A stretch of DNA of 64,000 bases, taken from contig NZ_LGKG01000113.1 in the NCBI RefSeq assembly GCF_001294335.1, positions 1 to 64,000 on the forward strand. Direction: 5' to 3'. The first letter of the stretch is position 1, and every line of letters starts with the position of its first letter. The notes below the pieces were generated by a model. That model saw nothing but the letters and a program-made list of their open reading frames with translations. It ran no database searches and was not told the origin of the DNA. A program made the translations under genes and the position numbers. Below are positions 50,319 to 59,509 of the stretch, piece after piece. The stretch is from Streptomyces chattanoogensis. Lineage in GTDB: Bacteria; Actinomycetota; Actinomycetes; Streptomycetales; Streptomycetaceae.

Positions 50319-51368
50319 CTACACCGGTGGGCTTTCCGGGCGCCCCGACGCGGGTACTTCCTCGCCCTCCGGGACCGGCCCCGGGGGTGTCCCGTCCCCG
50401 TACGGCCGCCCGCCCAGCTCCTCCCGGTGGTGCGGTGTGAGCCAGCCGGCGAGGTCCGGGCCGAGCGGGACGATCTTGGTGGGATTGATGCCGGTGTGCA
50501 TCCGGTAGTAGTGCTGTTTGATGTGGTGGAAGTCGACGGTGTCGCCGAAGCCCGGCGTCTGGTAGAGATCCTTGGCGTACGACCACAGCACCGGGTCCTC
50601 GGCCAGTTTGAAGCGGTTGCACTTGAAGTGGCTGTGGTAGACGGCGTCGAAGCGGACCAGTGTGGTGAACAGGCGGATATCGGCCTCGGTGAGGGTGTCG
50701 CCCACCAGGTAACGACGGCCGGCCAGCCGGTCGGACAGCAGGTCCAGGCGCCGGAAGACGTCGCGGCAGGCCTCGTCGTACTCGGCCTGCCCGGTGGCGA
50801 AACCGGCGCGGTACACCCCGTTGTTGACATCGCGGTAGACGCCGGCCATCACCTCGTCGATCTCCGCCCGCAACGGCTCGGGATAGAGGTCCGGCGCGCC
50901 GGGGCGGTGCAGCGCCGTCCATTCGGTCGCCAGGTCCAGGGTGATCCGCTGGTAGTCATTGGTGACCAGCCGTCCGCTGGGCACGTCCACGATGGCGGGG
51001 ACGCTCACCCCGCCGGGGTAGTCCTTCTCGCGGGCGTCGTAGGCCTCGCGGAGATGGCGGATTCCCAGTACGGGATCGCGGCCGCCCGGATCCAGCGTGA
51101 AGCGCCAGCCGGCGTCGTCCTGGATGGGGTCGGCGACGGCGAGCGACAGCGCTTCCTCCAGGCCGAGCAGCCGCCGCGAGATCAGCGCCCGGCTCGCCCA
51201 GGGGCAGGCACGGCTGGCGACGAGGCGGTAGCGGCCGGGCTCCACGGGCCAGCCGTCCCGGCCGTCCGCGGTGATGCGGTCGGCGAAATGGCTCTTGGAG
51301 CGCTTGAAAGGCTTCCTGCCCAATTGGGCATAGGCATCGGCGTTTCGGGGCCGGTCGGACTGCGGCAT
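50319..51368 (-). CDS. Glutathionyl-hydroquinone reductase (ECM4-type GST)
   Basis: A 349-residue Xi-class glutathione transferase-like enzyme. It has the N-terminal thioredoxin-fold motif VASRACPWASRALISRRLLG with the active Cys in CPWA, PAIVDVPSGRLVTNDYQRIT, and the C-terminal helical domain (VGDTLTEADIRLFTTLVRFD; HSHFKCNRFK; YPDG-like LYQTPGFGDTVDFHHIKQHY). The family reduces glutathionyl-hydroquinones; in actinomycetes mycothiol may be the thiol. ATG 51368 has GAGGAG upstream. The C-terminal 40 residues are Pro/Gly-rich. Confidence 0.9.
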   Translation of the reverse strand: MPQSDRPRNADAYAQLGRKPFKRSKSHFADRITADGRDGWPVEPGRYRLVASRACPWASRALISRRLLGLEEALSLAVADPIQDDAGWRFTLDPGGRDPVLGIRHLREAYDAREKDYPGGVSVPAIVDVPSGRLVTNDYQRITLDLATEWTALHRPGAPDLYPEPLRAEIDEVMAGVYRDVNNGVYRAGFATGQAEYDEACRDVFRRLDLLSDRLAGRRYLVGDTLTEADIRLFTTLVRFDAVYHSHFKCNRFKLAEDPVLWSYAKDLYQTPGFGDTVDFHHIKQHYYRMHTGINPTKIVPLGPDLAGWLTPHHREELGGRPYGDGTPPGPVPEGEEVPASGRPESPPV

Positions 51369-51589
51369 TGGTGCTCCTCGGTGGCTTGTTGTCCCGTGTG
51401 GCTGCCGCCGGCCTTCCCGGCCGGCGCTTTTGTCACGCAGTCCGGCGCAAAGAGGTATGTCCGGGAATAGCGTTATCAGGGATTGCATGTGACGGTGAGC
51501 AGTATGCGGTGGGCGCAGGAAAGGGATTTTTTGTGAAGGGCATAATCGCCACTCGCCGGTAACCCGGGACCCGCACCTATCATCGGCCG

Positions 51590-52492
51590 ATGATCAAGAA
51601 AGTATTCGGCGTCGCCATAGCCGGCGCCGCTCTCCTCGTGCCCATGGCCGCCGCACACGCCGCGGATGCGGTCGACTGGCAGCGGGTGGGCGAGGGCATC
51701 ACCTCCGGAATCAGTGGAATCGTGGTCGACGGCCGGGGCGGCTCCGCCCTCGACACTCTTGCCGTCCGTGACAATAAGAACCCCGGAGAGAGCCGTTTGG
51801 TTGCAGTGCGTTACCGTCCGGGCGCGGCGCCGCGCGTGCGGCCGGTGCGGTGGAGCGGGGAACTGCCCGTCGACCTGGAGGCGCTCGACGCCGTGCCCGG
51901 CCGGAGCCACGAGTACGTGGCCCTGGCCAGCCGTGGCACGGCGTACCGCATTCACGTGGACAAGGGCACCGCGCGCATTGTCAGTACTTTCCCGTTGCCC
52001 GGGATTTCCCCGGACGCCAACTACGAGGGATTCGCGCTGTCCGCCACGGAGGACGGAATCATCGCCGTCTGGGCGGACCGCGGACAGGACGACCGGCCCG
52101 CACGGCTGACCACCGCGAAATGGGACCCGGCCAGCAACGCCTTCGGTGAGCGCGATTCCGCGGAATTCAGCGCGCCGTATCCGCACAAGGACGTCCGGCA
52201 CATCTCGGATGTGAAGATCTCGGCCTCCGGTGAACTGACGGTGTCGTCCGCCTCGGACCCCGGGGACGACGGCCCCTACGACTCCGCGCTCTACGGCATC
52301 GGCCGTGTCTCCGTCGGCGACGGCCGAGACGCCGAGGTGTCCGTGTCCGACGCGCCGCACCGGCTCGCCACGTTCTCCGGGCACAAGGTGGAGGCGCTCG
52401 CCTGTCTGCCGGGATCGCGGGAGGGGATCCTGGGCACGGATGACGAGAACGACGGCGGGTCGATCGCCGCCGCCGGGTTCTGCAGCCCGTAA
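51590..52492 (+). CDS. Secreted hypothetical protein, beta-propeller-like
   Basis: A 300-residue exported protein with a signal peptide (MIKKVFGVAIAGAALLVPMA, cleavage near AHAAD). The mature part has repeated strand patterns (ALDAVPGRSHEYVALASRGT, EGFALSATEDGIIAVWADRG, HISDVKISASGELTVSSASD) suggestive of a propeller or 'esterase-like activity of phytase' fold. No catalytic residues can be assigned. Codon use includes more A/T third positions near the start than its neighbours. Confidence 0.65.
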   Translation: MIKKVFGVAIAGAALLVPMAAAHAADAVDWQRVGEGITSGISGIVVDGRGGSALDTLAVRDNKNPGESRLVAVRYRPGAAPRVRPVRWSGELPVDLEALDAVPGRSHEYVALASRGTAYRIHVDKGTARIVSTFPLPGISPDANYEGFALSATEDGIIAVWADRGQDDRPARLTTAKWDPASNAFGERDSAEFSAPYPHKDVRHISDVKISASGELTVSSASDPGDDGPYDSALYGIGRVSVGDGRDAEVSVSDAPHRLATFSGHKVEALACLPGSREGILGTDDENDGGSIAAAGFCSP

Positions 52493-52587
52493 GGCGCCCG
52501 GGCGGGAAGAGCGGCCGAGGGGCAGCCGTCCCTGCCTCGCGGCGGCGAACCGCCATGGTGCGATGCGCCAGGAAAAGTGACGCGACG

Positions 52588-53571
52588 TCAGCCCAGGCGG
52601 GTCAGATCGGGCCGCAGCCGGTGCCAGATCGGGTGCCGCAGCCGTCCCGCCGACGTCCAGCCGGTGAAGGTGATCTCGGCGATGAGCCGGGGCTCGGCCC
52701 AGTGGGCGCCCGTCACATCGACAGGGTTGATGAAGGGGGAGTGGCCCAGCGGGATCACCCCCAGATACTGCGCGAGGTCCCGCCGCTCCCGGTCGGACAG
52801 GCCCGAGCCCACGGAGCCGACGTACCGCAGCCCGCTCGCCTCCCCGACGCCCGCCAGGACGGCGCCGGGAAGCCCGGTGAGGCTGCCGTGTCCCTCCGTC
52901 CAGCCGCCGATGACCACATCGAGCGTCACCAGATGCTTGGTCTTGCGCCACTCGGGTGACCGGACGCCCGGTGTGTACGGCGAGGTCAGCCTCTTCGCCA
53001 CCACGCCCTCGATGCCGCCCCGCAGCGACGCCTCCCACGCCTGCTGCCCCTGGCCCTCCACATAGCCCGGCACCGACCAGTTGGGGCCGCGCAGCCCCAG
53101 CTGCGACAGCATCCCGCGCCGCTCGTAATACGGCGCGCCGAGCACCGAGCGGCCCAGATACATCACGTCGAAGAGAACGAGGTGCACCGGGTACTCCATG
53201 GCCAGCCGGGCCGTGCGGCGCGGATTCACCACACCCATCCGGCGCTGCAGCAGCCCGAAGTCGGGCCGTCCCCGCGCATCGAGCACCACGACCTCGCCGT
53301 CCAGCACCGCGGGCCGCCCGCGCAACTGATCGCCCAGCGGCGCAAGCTCCGGATAGGTCGTGGTTGCCTCATTGCCCGCCCGGGTGACCAGCCGGACCGT
53401 ACCGTCGCCCGGCGTGCTGACGATGCAGCGCGCACCGTCCCATTTGGCCTCGAACGCCCAGGCCGCCTGCTCGTGCTCGGCGGGCAGTGGGCCGACGGTG
53501 GCCAGCATCGGCCGGATCTCGGGGTACGGGAGGAAGCCGGACTCGGCGGTCGGCACCATATTCCGGGCCAT
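52588..53571 (-). CDS. ATP-dependent DNA ligase (LigC/LigD-like)
   Basis: A 327-residue ligase. Nucleotidyl-transfer motifs are visible: motif I EAKWDGARCIV (adenylated Lys), RAGNEATTTYPEL, motif III VLDGEVVVLDARGRPDFG, motif IV GGIEGVVAKRLTSPY and motif V SPEWRKTKH. A C-terminal OB domain follows (GWTEGHGSLTGLPGAVLAGV; AEITFTGWTSAGRLRHPIWH). There is no polymerase or nuclease domain, so it is a stand-alone repair ligase as used in actinobacterial end joining or base-excision repair. ATG 53571. Confidence 0.9.
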   Translation of the reverse strand: MARNMVPTAESGFLPYPEIRPMLATVGPLPAEHEQAAWAFEAKWDGARCIVSTPGDGTVRLVTRAGNEATTTYPELAPLGDQLRGRPAVLDGEVVVLDARGRPDFGLLQRRMGVVNPRRTARLAMEYPVHLVLFDVMYLGRSVLGAPYYERRGMLSQLGLRGPNWSVPGYVEGQGQQAWEASLRGGIEGVVAKRLTSPYTPGVRSPEWRKTKHLVTLDVVIGGWTEGHGSLTGLPGAVLAGVGEASGLRYVGSVGSGLSDRERRDLAQYLGVIPLGHSPFINPVDVTGAHWAEPRLIAEITFTGWTSAGRLRHPIWHRLRPDLTRLG

Positions 53572-53637
53572 ATGTCGATGATCGGGGGATACCGGGGCGG
53601 TGGCCAGGCGGGACCTTGGGCGGCGGCTGTGGCGGGA

Positions 53638-53704
53638 ACCCCTAGGGGGCGTTCGAACGGATCCCCTAGGGGGAGCGTGCGCCCCTTGCATCCCACAACG
53701 CGGC
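53638..53704 (+). repeat. Dispersed intergenic repeat, copy 2
   Basis: Matches 31351-31419. Here the stem is cleaner: CCTAGGGG and CCCCTAGG arms enclose GTTCGAAC. It overlaps the gap between the ligase gene start and the 3' end of the MMPL pseudogene. Confidence 0.75.
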
Positions 53705-53712
53705 AGGGCCGG

Positions 53713-54606
53713 TCAGTGTTCCCGCCGGACGGTGTTCCCGGCAGGCTCGGCGTCCGCCGTGCCCTCCGGGGACAGCCGGGGCAGGAGCCGGTCCAGCCAG
53801 TGCGGTGTCCACCAGGCGGACCGGCCGAGCAGGGTCAGCACCGCCGGGACCAGCAGCAGCCGGACGACCGTGGCATCGATCAGCACGCTCACCGCCAGGC
53901 CCAGGCCGAGCATCTCGACGACGATGGTGTCGCTGACGATGAAGGCGGCGAACACGCTCACCATGATCAGCGCGGCGCAGGTGATCTCCCGGGCCGTGAT
54001 CTCCAGGGCGTGTGCCACGCTCGCCTTGGCATCGCCGGTGCGCAGCCAGGCCTCGTGCACCCGGGAGAGCAGAAAGATCTCGTAGTCCATGCTCAGGCCG
54101 AAGATGATCGCGAACATCATCATGGGCACATAGCTCTCGATGGGGACGGTGCCGGAGACGCCGAGCGCAGGGCCGCCCCACCCCCACTGGAAGACGGCCA
54201 CGACCACCCCGTACGAGGCCGCGATCGACAGCACATTGAGCACCGCGGCCTTGACGGCGACCAGCACTCCCCGGAAGACGATCAGGATGACGAGGAAGGC
54301 CAGGCCGACGACGACGGCGATGATCAGCGGAAGGCGGGCGGCGACGATGTCGAGGAAGTCCACCTGGGCGGCGGTCGTGCCCGTGACATAGCCGTGCGCG
54401 TCCGTTCCCCGTGCGGCCCGGGGCAGGACCTCGTCCCTGAGGCGGGGCCGCGTCCGGCACACCGGTGAGCGCCTTGGCGGCTCCTGCCGCCAGCGCGGAA
54501 CGGTCCTGCTGCGGAACGTCCGTCTGGTCGATGACCAGCGTCAACGGCCCGTTGGAGCCGGGACCGAACGCCGCGGTCATGAGATCGAAGGCCCGCCGGT
54601 CGCCCA
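53713..54606 (-). pseudogene. MMPL-family transporter, truncated and frameshifted
   Basis: Two pieces of an MMPL membrane protein in different frames. The upstream piece (about 54606-54455) reads GDRRAFDLMTAAFGPGSNGP and on to ALTGV. The downstream piece (about 54450-53713) reads RLRDEVLPRAARGTDAHG, GTTAAQVDFLD and membrane helices including MMFAIIFGLSMDYEIFLLSR. The roughly 45-residue segment normally between them is deleted with a frame change, and the whole N-terminal half (about 350 residues) is absent. It cannot make a functional transporter. Confidence 0.8.
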
Positions 54607-54874
54607 CGGGCGGCGCTCCACCCGTTGCGCATAGCGGTGCCAGGTGCCCCGGGGCTCGGTGCCGGGCGGGCTGTTGGTCTCGGCGACGGGGGTGCGGACG
54701 TGCACAGCCGGCCATGATCCGCCGGACAGCCCTGACCGGCTGCGGCCTGGGGCGGATCCTTCATGTCGCCCTGGAGAAGGGGCGGCACGACGGACCGCAT
54801 CGGACAATCCGTATTCCATGCCGCTGCCGCCGGTGCCGCATGCCGAGGAGGAGACACGGGTGAATGCGCCGCGG

Positions 54875-55531
54875 TCAGAGGTCCTTGCGGAAGACCAGCA
54901 GATAGCGCCAGAAGAGCAGTCGGCGGATGCTGCATCCGGGAAGCAGTATCGCGGCCTCCCGGCGGATCCGGCGCAGAGGTACGGCCGGTTCCTTGATCGG
55001 TGCCTGCACCGCGGGCGGCCGCCGTCCGCCGAGCCGATCCGCAGCGGCGACGGCCAGCCTGGCGGCCGCGTTCACCGGCGAGGCGGCCAGGCCCCAGGCC
55101 CAGTCAGCGGGAGTCTGCTCCGGATAGCAGCCCAGAATGACCAGTACGCCACCGGGTGCGAGTGCCGTGCGCAGGGTGGCGACCGTGTCGAACGGCATGT
55201 GATGGATGCTCGCCAGGCAGGAGATGAAGTCGTAGTGGCCGACGGGTAGTTGGAGTGCGGTGATATCGGCGTGCTCGTAGCGGGGGAGGAGGACGTCCGC
55301 GGTCCCGGCAGTCCCCGCAGTGCCTGCCTCCCCCGTCGTCTGCGCCGAAGCGCTGCGAGCTGCCGCGATGGCCTCCCCGGACGGATCGACGGCGTGCACC
55401 TCGATCCCGCGCCGGGCGAGGCGGCGCGCGAACCGGCCGGTCCCGCACCCCACATCGAGCGCCGTACCGCATGCGGCGGGCAAGTGGCGTAACAGCAGCC
55501 GGTGGTAGTGGTCGTTGTGGTGGAAGGGCAT
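54875..55531 (-). CDS. Class I SAM-dependent methyltransferase
   Basis: A 218-residue methyltransferase. Motif I TALDVGCGTGRFARRLARRG (about residue 24), VHAVDPSGEAI, then HYDFISCLASIHHMPF and LAPGGVLVILGCYPE. A short GTAGTAGTA stretch near residue 70 is low complexity. The C-terminal basic region (PLRRIRREAAILLPGCSIRR, LLFWRYLLVF) is seen in UbiE/COQ5-like small-molecule methyltransferases. Start ATG 55531. Substrate unknown. Confidence 0.85.
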   Translation of the reverse strand: MPFHHNDHYHRLLLRHLPAACGTALDVGCGTGRFARRLARRGIEVHAVDPSGEAIAAARSASAQTTGEAGTAGTAGTADVLLPRYEHADITALQLPVGHYDFISCLASIHHMPFDTVATLRTALAPGGVLVILGCYPEQTPADWAWGLAASPVNAAARLAVAAADRLGGRRPPAVQAPIKEPAVPLRRIRREAAILLPGCSIRRLLFWRYLLVFRKDL

Positions 55532-55589
55532 GGGCAGAGACCCTACGCCGCCGTCCGGAGGCGGGCAGCCGGGCCGGTGAAAGCCCGGT

Positions 55590-56258
55590 CTAGCGGGGAG
55601 AGCCGGGCTCCCCCAGCGTACGGAACGTCACCGACACCCGCCGCTCCCGCGGCACCCGGCCGCCCGCCGGACCCGGGTCGCTCTTGCGCGCGGCGATGGC
55701 ATGCCGCCAGGTGAACCGGGCCGGTCCCGTCATCACGCACAGACTGCCCGGGGCGAGCGGCACCGCCACCTTCGCGCCGGTCCCGGGATCGCTGAAGTCC
55801 ATGACACACCGGGACCCCAGCGACACCGCCGCCACCACCGGACCGAAGCACGGCACACAGTCCACATGGGCACTGATGCCCTGCCCCGGCCGGTATTCGT
55901 TGACGATGACCTGATCCGCCTGACGGTCCATCACCTCTTCGCCGGCCAGCCGCGCGGCAAGGTCCCGCAGCCATGAGGGAACCGGCGGCGCGGCCGCGGC
56001 CCGCGCATCCGCCGCCACGCTGCGCCGCCCGTAGTCGTACCGCCGCCCGTAGTGCTGCACCCGCCGTTTCAGCTCCGTCGACCATGCGCCGGCGTCGATA
56101 CGGGCGAGCAGCACACCGCACGCCTCCGGGGCGAGCCAGTCGGCGACATAGCGCAGGCCGGGGACGGGAACGGCAACCGTCCCCTCCGCGGCGACGGGGA
56201 GGGGGAGTTGGCCGACTCGGCCGAGTGGATCGGGTCCGAATTCCGGTTCCGCAGACAT
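55590..56258 (-). CDS. AlkB-like 2-oxoglutarate/Fe(II) dioxygenase
   Basis: A 222-residue 2OG-Fe(II) oxygenase of the AlkB family, which removes alkyl groups from nucleic acid bases. Iron ligands are in ISAHVDCVPCFGP (H-x-D) and TWRHAIAARKSD (distal His), with the 2OG-binding Arg in RRVSVTFRTLGE. The YDYGRR substrate block is present. ATG 56258 was chosen over a longer frame because family homology starts here. It is divergent from the SDR gene. Confidence 0.88.
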   Translation of the reverse strand: MSAEPEFGPDPLGRVGQLPLPVAAEGTVAVPVPGLRYVADWLAPEACGVLLARIDAGAWSTELKRRVQHYGRRYDYGRRSVAADARAAAAPPVPSWLRDLAARLAGEEVMDRQADQVIVNEYRPGQGISAHVDCVPCFGPVVAAVSLGSRCVMDFSDPGTGAKVAVPLAPGSLCVMTGPARFTWRHAIAARKSDPGPAGGRVPRERRVSVTFRTLGEPGSPR

Positions 56259-56376
56259 CCGTGCACAGTAGCCAGCCGCGCGGCCGCCCGCCCCTCGCCC
56301 GCCCCGGAAGCGGCCCCTGCCACTGCGTACGATTGCGGTGATCAAGCACGGGCGAGCAGGGTGAGGGTGAGCGCGC

Positions 56377-57114
56377 ATGAGCCGGGCGGTGCTGGTGACG
56401 GGGGCCTCGCGGGGGATCGGCCGGGCGGTGGCGGAGCGGTTCGCCGCGGCCGGGGACCGGGTGGCGCTGCACTACGCATCGCGCCGGGAGGCGGCGGAGG
56501 AGGCCTTTGCGGCGCTGGCGGGGAGCGGGCACGTCCTGGTGCAGGGGGATGCGGCGACGCCGGACGGCGCGGCCGCGATCGTCGAGGCGGCGGTGGACGG
56601 GCTCGGCGGGATCGATGTGCTGGTCAACAATGCCGCGGCGAATGTGGCGCACCCGCTGGACCGGACGTCGTTCGAGGAGTGGCAGCGCGCCTGGCGGGAG
56701 ATCGTGGACGTGAATCTGCTGGGGGCGGCGCACCTCTGCTACTGCGCGGCGCGGAACATGATCGAGCGGGAGGTGGCGGGCCGGATCGTCAACATCGGAT
56801 CGCGGGGCGCGTTCCGGGGCGAGCCGGACCATCCGGCGTACGGGGCGTCCAAGGCGGCGCTGCATGCCATGGGTCAGTCGCTGGCGGTCCATCTGGCGCC
56901 GTACGGGATCGCCGTCGCCTCGGTGGCGCCCGGTTTCGTGGGCACCGAGCGGGTCGCGGACCGGATCACCGACGAGGTCCGGCAGCAGAGCCCGTTCGGC
57001 CGGGTCGCCACACCGCAGGACGTGGCCGCCGCCGTCCACTACCTCGCCTCGCCCGAGGCGGTCTGGTCCTCCGGCGCGGTGCTGGATGTCAACGGGGCAT
57101 CGCACCTGAGGTGA
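56377..57114 (+). CDS. Short-chain dehydrogenase/reductase (FabG-like)
   Basis: A 245-residue classical SDR: cofactor motif LVTGASRGIGRAVAERFAAA, VLVNNAAANVAHPLD, the active Ser in IVNIGSRGAFRGEPDHP, catalytic YGASK (residues about 156-160) and APGFVGTERV. Length and motifs are those of 3-oxoacyl-ACP reductase-like enzymes. The Arg in ASRREAA suggests NADP(H) use. No fatty-acid or polyketide genes are nearby, so the substrate is open. Tandem hairpins follow the stop. Confidence 0.88.
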   Translation: MSRAVLVTGASRGIGRAVAERFAAAGDRVALHYASRREAAEEAFAALAGSGHVLVQGDAATPDGAAAIVEAAVDGLGGIDVLVNNAAANVAHPLDRTSFEEWQRAWREIVDVNLLGAAHLCYCAARNMIEREVAGRIVNIGSRGAFRGEPDHPAYGASKAALHAMGQSLAVHLAPYGIAVASVAPGFVGTERVADRITDEVRQQSPFGRVATPQDVAAAVHYLASPEAVWSSGAVLDVNGASHLR

Positions 57115-57167
57115 GTGCTGGGGCGCGGCGCGCCCGTGTGCCGGCAGGGAGGGGCGGGAAAAAGGGA

Positions 57168-57233
57168 GGCCCCGGCCGAACGGGGGAATTCGGCCGGGGC
57201 GGCCCCGGCCGAACGGGGGAATCAGGCCGGGGC
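57168..57233. terminator. Tandemly duplicated 33-bp hairpin terminator
   Basis: Two adjacent 33-bp copies (57168-57200 and 57201-57233). The first forms a perfect 12-bp stem GCCCCGGCCGAA/TTCGGCCGGGGC; the second has 9 bp. They lie between convergent genes; the remaining part of the 313-bp gap shows nothing else. Confidence 0.75.
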
Positions 57234-57427
57234 GGTTTGCGGGGGAGGCGTTCGGAATTCGGTTTCCGTAGAACCTCCGATTGAACGGTAAACCATCAAG
57301 CGGCGTTCCGGTTCTCTCACCCCGGGTGACGCTCGTCACCCGGTCCCGGGACCGGCGGACCGGCGGCGGGGGCGTACGCCCGGGAAATCGGGGACGCCCA
57401 GAGAATCGGGGACGTATCCCCACGACA

Positions 57428-58528
57428 TCAGGGACTGACCGCCAGCACGATGTACGCCGCCAGCAGGGCGAGATGGACCCCGCCCTGCAAGGGGGTGGCG
57501 CGGCCGGGGATCACCGTCAGGGTGCCCACCATGATGGTCAGCGCGAGCAGCACCATGTGGGTGGCGCCCAGGCCCAGATAGAGCGGGCCCGCCAGCCAGA
57601 CGGAGGCGACCGCGACCGCGGGGATGGTGAGGCCGATGCTGGCCATCGCCGAGCCGAGGCCGAGGTTGAGGCTGGTCTGGACGCGGTCCCGGCGGGCGGC
57701 CCGCACGGCGGCGATGGTTTCCGGCAGCAGCACCAGCAGGGCGATGACGATGCCGACGACGGAGGCGGGCAGGCCCGCCGCGGCCACGCCGGACTCGACG
57801 GCCGGTGAGACCCCCTTGGCCAGCCCGACCACCGCGATCAGCGCCAGCGCCAGCAGCCCGAGGCTGGTCAGCGCGGCCCGCCGGGACGGGGGACGGGCAT
57901 GGTCCTCGGTGTCGATCACCTCGCCGGACGAGGTCACGGGGAGGAAGTAGTCCCGGTGCCGCAGGGTCTGGGTGGTCACGAACATGCCGTACAGCACCAG
58001 TGCGGCGATCGCGGCGAAGACCAGTTGCGGGGTGGAGAACCGCGGCCCGGGGGTGGTCGTGGTGAAGTTCGGCAGGACCAGGCTGAGGCCGGACAGCGTC
58101 GCCACCGTCGCCAGGGCGGCGCCGGTGCCCTCGGAGTTGAAGACGGCCACCCCGCGTTTGAGGGCACCCACCAGCAGACACAGGCCGACGATGCCGTTGC
58201 AGGTGATCATCACCGCGGCGAAGACGGTGTCCCGGGCCAGCGAGGCGGCCTTGTCGCCGCCGTCGGCCATCAGGGTGACGATCAGCGCCACCTCGATGAT
58301 CGTCACCGCGACCGCCAGGACGAGGGACCCGAACGGCTCGCCCACCCGGTGCGCGATCACCTCGGCGTGATGCACCGCGGCCAGCACGGCCGCGGCCAGA
58401 AAACACGAGACCAGCACGACCAGGGCGACCGGCAGGGTCGCCCCCCACGTCAGCGCCAGGAGCACGACCGCCAGGACCGGCACCGCACCGGTCCAGTGCA
58501 GGAGGGCGGCGCGCAGGCGGGCGATCAT
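57428..58528 (-). CDS. Ca2+/H+ antiporter (CaCA/ChaA family)
   Basis: A 366-residue membrane protein with about 11 helices. The two inverted alpha-repeats of the CaCA superfamily are visible: AHRVGEPFGSLVLAVAVTII-EVALI in the first half and VIALLVLLPETIAAVRAARR, LGSAMASIGLTIP in the second, with the conserved acidic residues in the E-VALI and LPE helices. It should export Ca2+ (or Na+/K+) in exchange for protons. ATG 58528. Confidence 0.88.
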   Translation of the reverse strand: MIARLRAALLHWTGAVPVLAVVLLALTWGATLPVALVVLVSCFLAAAVLAAVHHAEVIAHRVGEPFGSLVLAVAVTIIEVALIVTLMADGGDKAASLARDTVFAAVMITCNGIVGLCLLVGALKRGVAVFNSEGTGAALATVATLSGLSLVLPNFTTTTPGPRFSTPQLVFAAIAALVLYGMFVTTQTLRHRDYFLPVTSSGEVIDTEDHARPPSRRAALTSLGLLALALIAVVGLAKGVSPAVESGVAAAGLPASVVGIVIALLVLLPETIAAVRAARRDRVQTSLNLGLGSAMASIGLTIPAVAVASVWLAGPLYLGLGATHMVLLALTIMVGTLTVIPGRATPLQGGVHLALLAAYIVLAVSP

Positions 58529-58607
58529 GCCCCGAGCCTCGCAGATCCTGTGGGCCGCCGCCCGCCGAGTGCGCCGGGCCGGTGGACGCCTCGGGGCGCC
58601 GCCTGCC

Positions 58608-59351
58608 TCAGGCCGCCGCCCGGTGGCCCTTCGGCTCGGCGGGCGAGGTCGCGGCCTTGGTGACATCCGCGACCAGCTCGACGACGTCGGGCCCGTACGC
58701 CTGCGAGTTCACGACCTTCAGCAGCAGCGCGAACTGGCCCCCGGTGCCGTGCTTACGGGCCAGCTTGGCCCGGTTGCGTACGAGGTGCCGTACCGCGGCC
58801 CGGTGGGTGACCGGCCGCTGACCGGCCGCCAGGAACACCGGCCGGTCGCCCTCACCGGCCGTCAGCCGCGCCAGCAGGACGTACTCGACCGCACCCGGCT
58901 CCATCCGGTACGCCGTGCCGCCGATCGTGAACGTGCCGCGGCCCGCGCCGGACTCGTCGCCCGGGTGCACCGCGACGCCCGGCAGCAGATTGGCCATATG
59001 GGCCGCCAGCCGGCGGTGCGCGGTCGGGTCGCCGACGCAGAACTCGGTGCGCGCGCCGAAACCCTGCAGCCCGGTGTCGTGCGGCGCGACCTCCGGGTGC
59101 GCACCGCAGTTCTCGATCACCCCGGCCAGCCCGAGCAGCGCCATCGCGTCATGACGCGGGATGCTCCAGTGGGCCGAGGAGTTGTCGCGGTGCGTGACCA
59201 GCACGCACTCCGAACCGTCCGGCAGCCCGAAGAAGTCTTGCTCGCGGGTCAGCTTCCGGCGGGCCGCCGCCGATTGCACGGCCCAGCCGGCCGCCAGGCC
59301 CACCACGAGGGCCGCGACCGCCACGGTCAGGAGCAGCAGGGTGTCGTCCAT
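58608..59351 (-). CDS. Membrane-anchored hypothetical protein
   Basis: A 247-residue protein with one N-terminal helix (about 4-26, TLLLLTVAVAALVVGLAAGW) followed by a soluble domain. Segments include DFFGLPDGSECVLVTHRDNS, GAHPEVAPHDTGLQGFGART and FALLLKVVNSQAYGPDVVEL. The family is not recognised. It is divergent from the ggt gene. ATG 59351. Confidence 0.6.
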   Translation of the reverse strand: MDDTLLLLTVAVAALVVGLAAGWAVQSAAARRKLTREQDFFGLPDGSECVLVTHRDNSSAHWSIPRHDAMALLGLAGVIENCGAHPEVAPHDTGLQGFGARTEFCVGDPTAHRRLAAHMANLLPGVAVHPGDESGAGRGTFTIGGTAYRMEPGAVEYVLLARLTAGEGDRPVFLAAGQRPVTHRAAVRHLVRNRAKLARKHGTGGQFALLLKVVNSQAYGPDVVELVADVTKAATSPAEPKGHRAAA

Positions 59352-59509
59352 GGCGGGCGAGCGTAGCGGCTGCCCGGGTGTGCGTTCGAGGGCGGCCCGG
59401 GGGATGGGGCGGCTTGCCCCGCTATGCCCTCTGCCGAGGCGATGCCTCCGCGAGTAGGCTCCGGGCCCCTGTCGCCTCCCGCCGCGCACGCCTTGGAGGT
59501 CAATCCGGT

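Noticed and set aside
54644..55249. Plus-strand frame of 201 codons
   Set aside because: Overlaps the methyltransferase on the minus strand and has shadow-frame composition.
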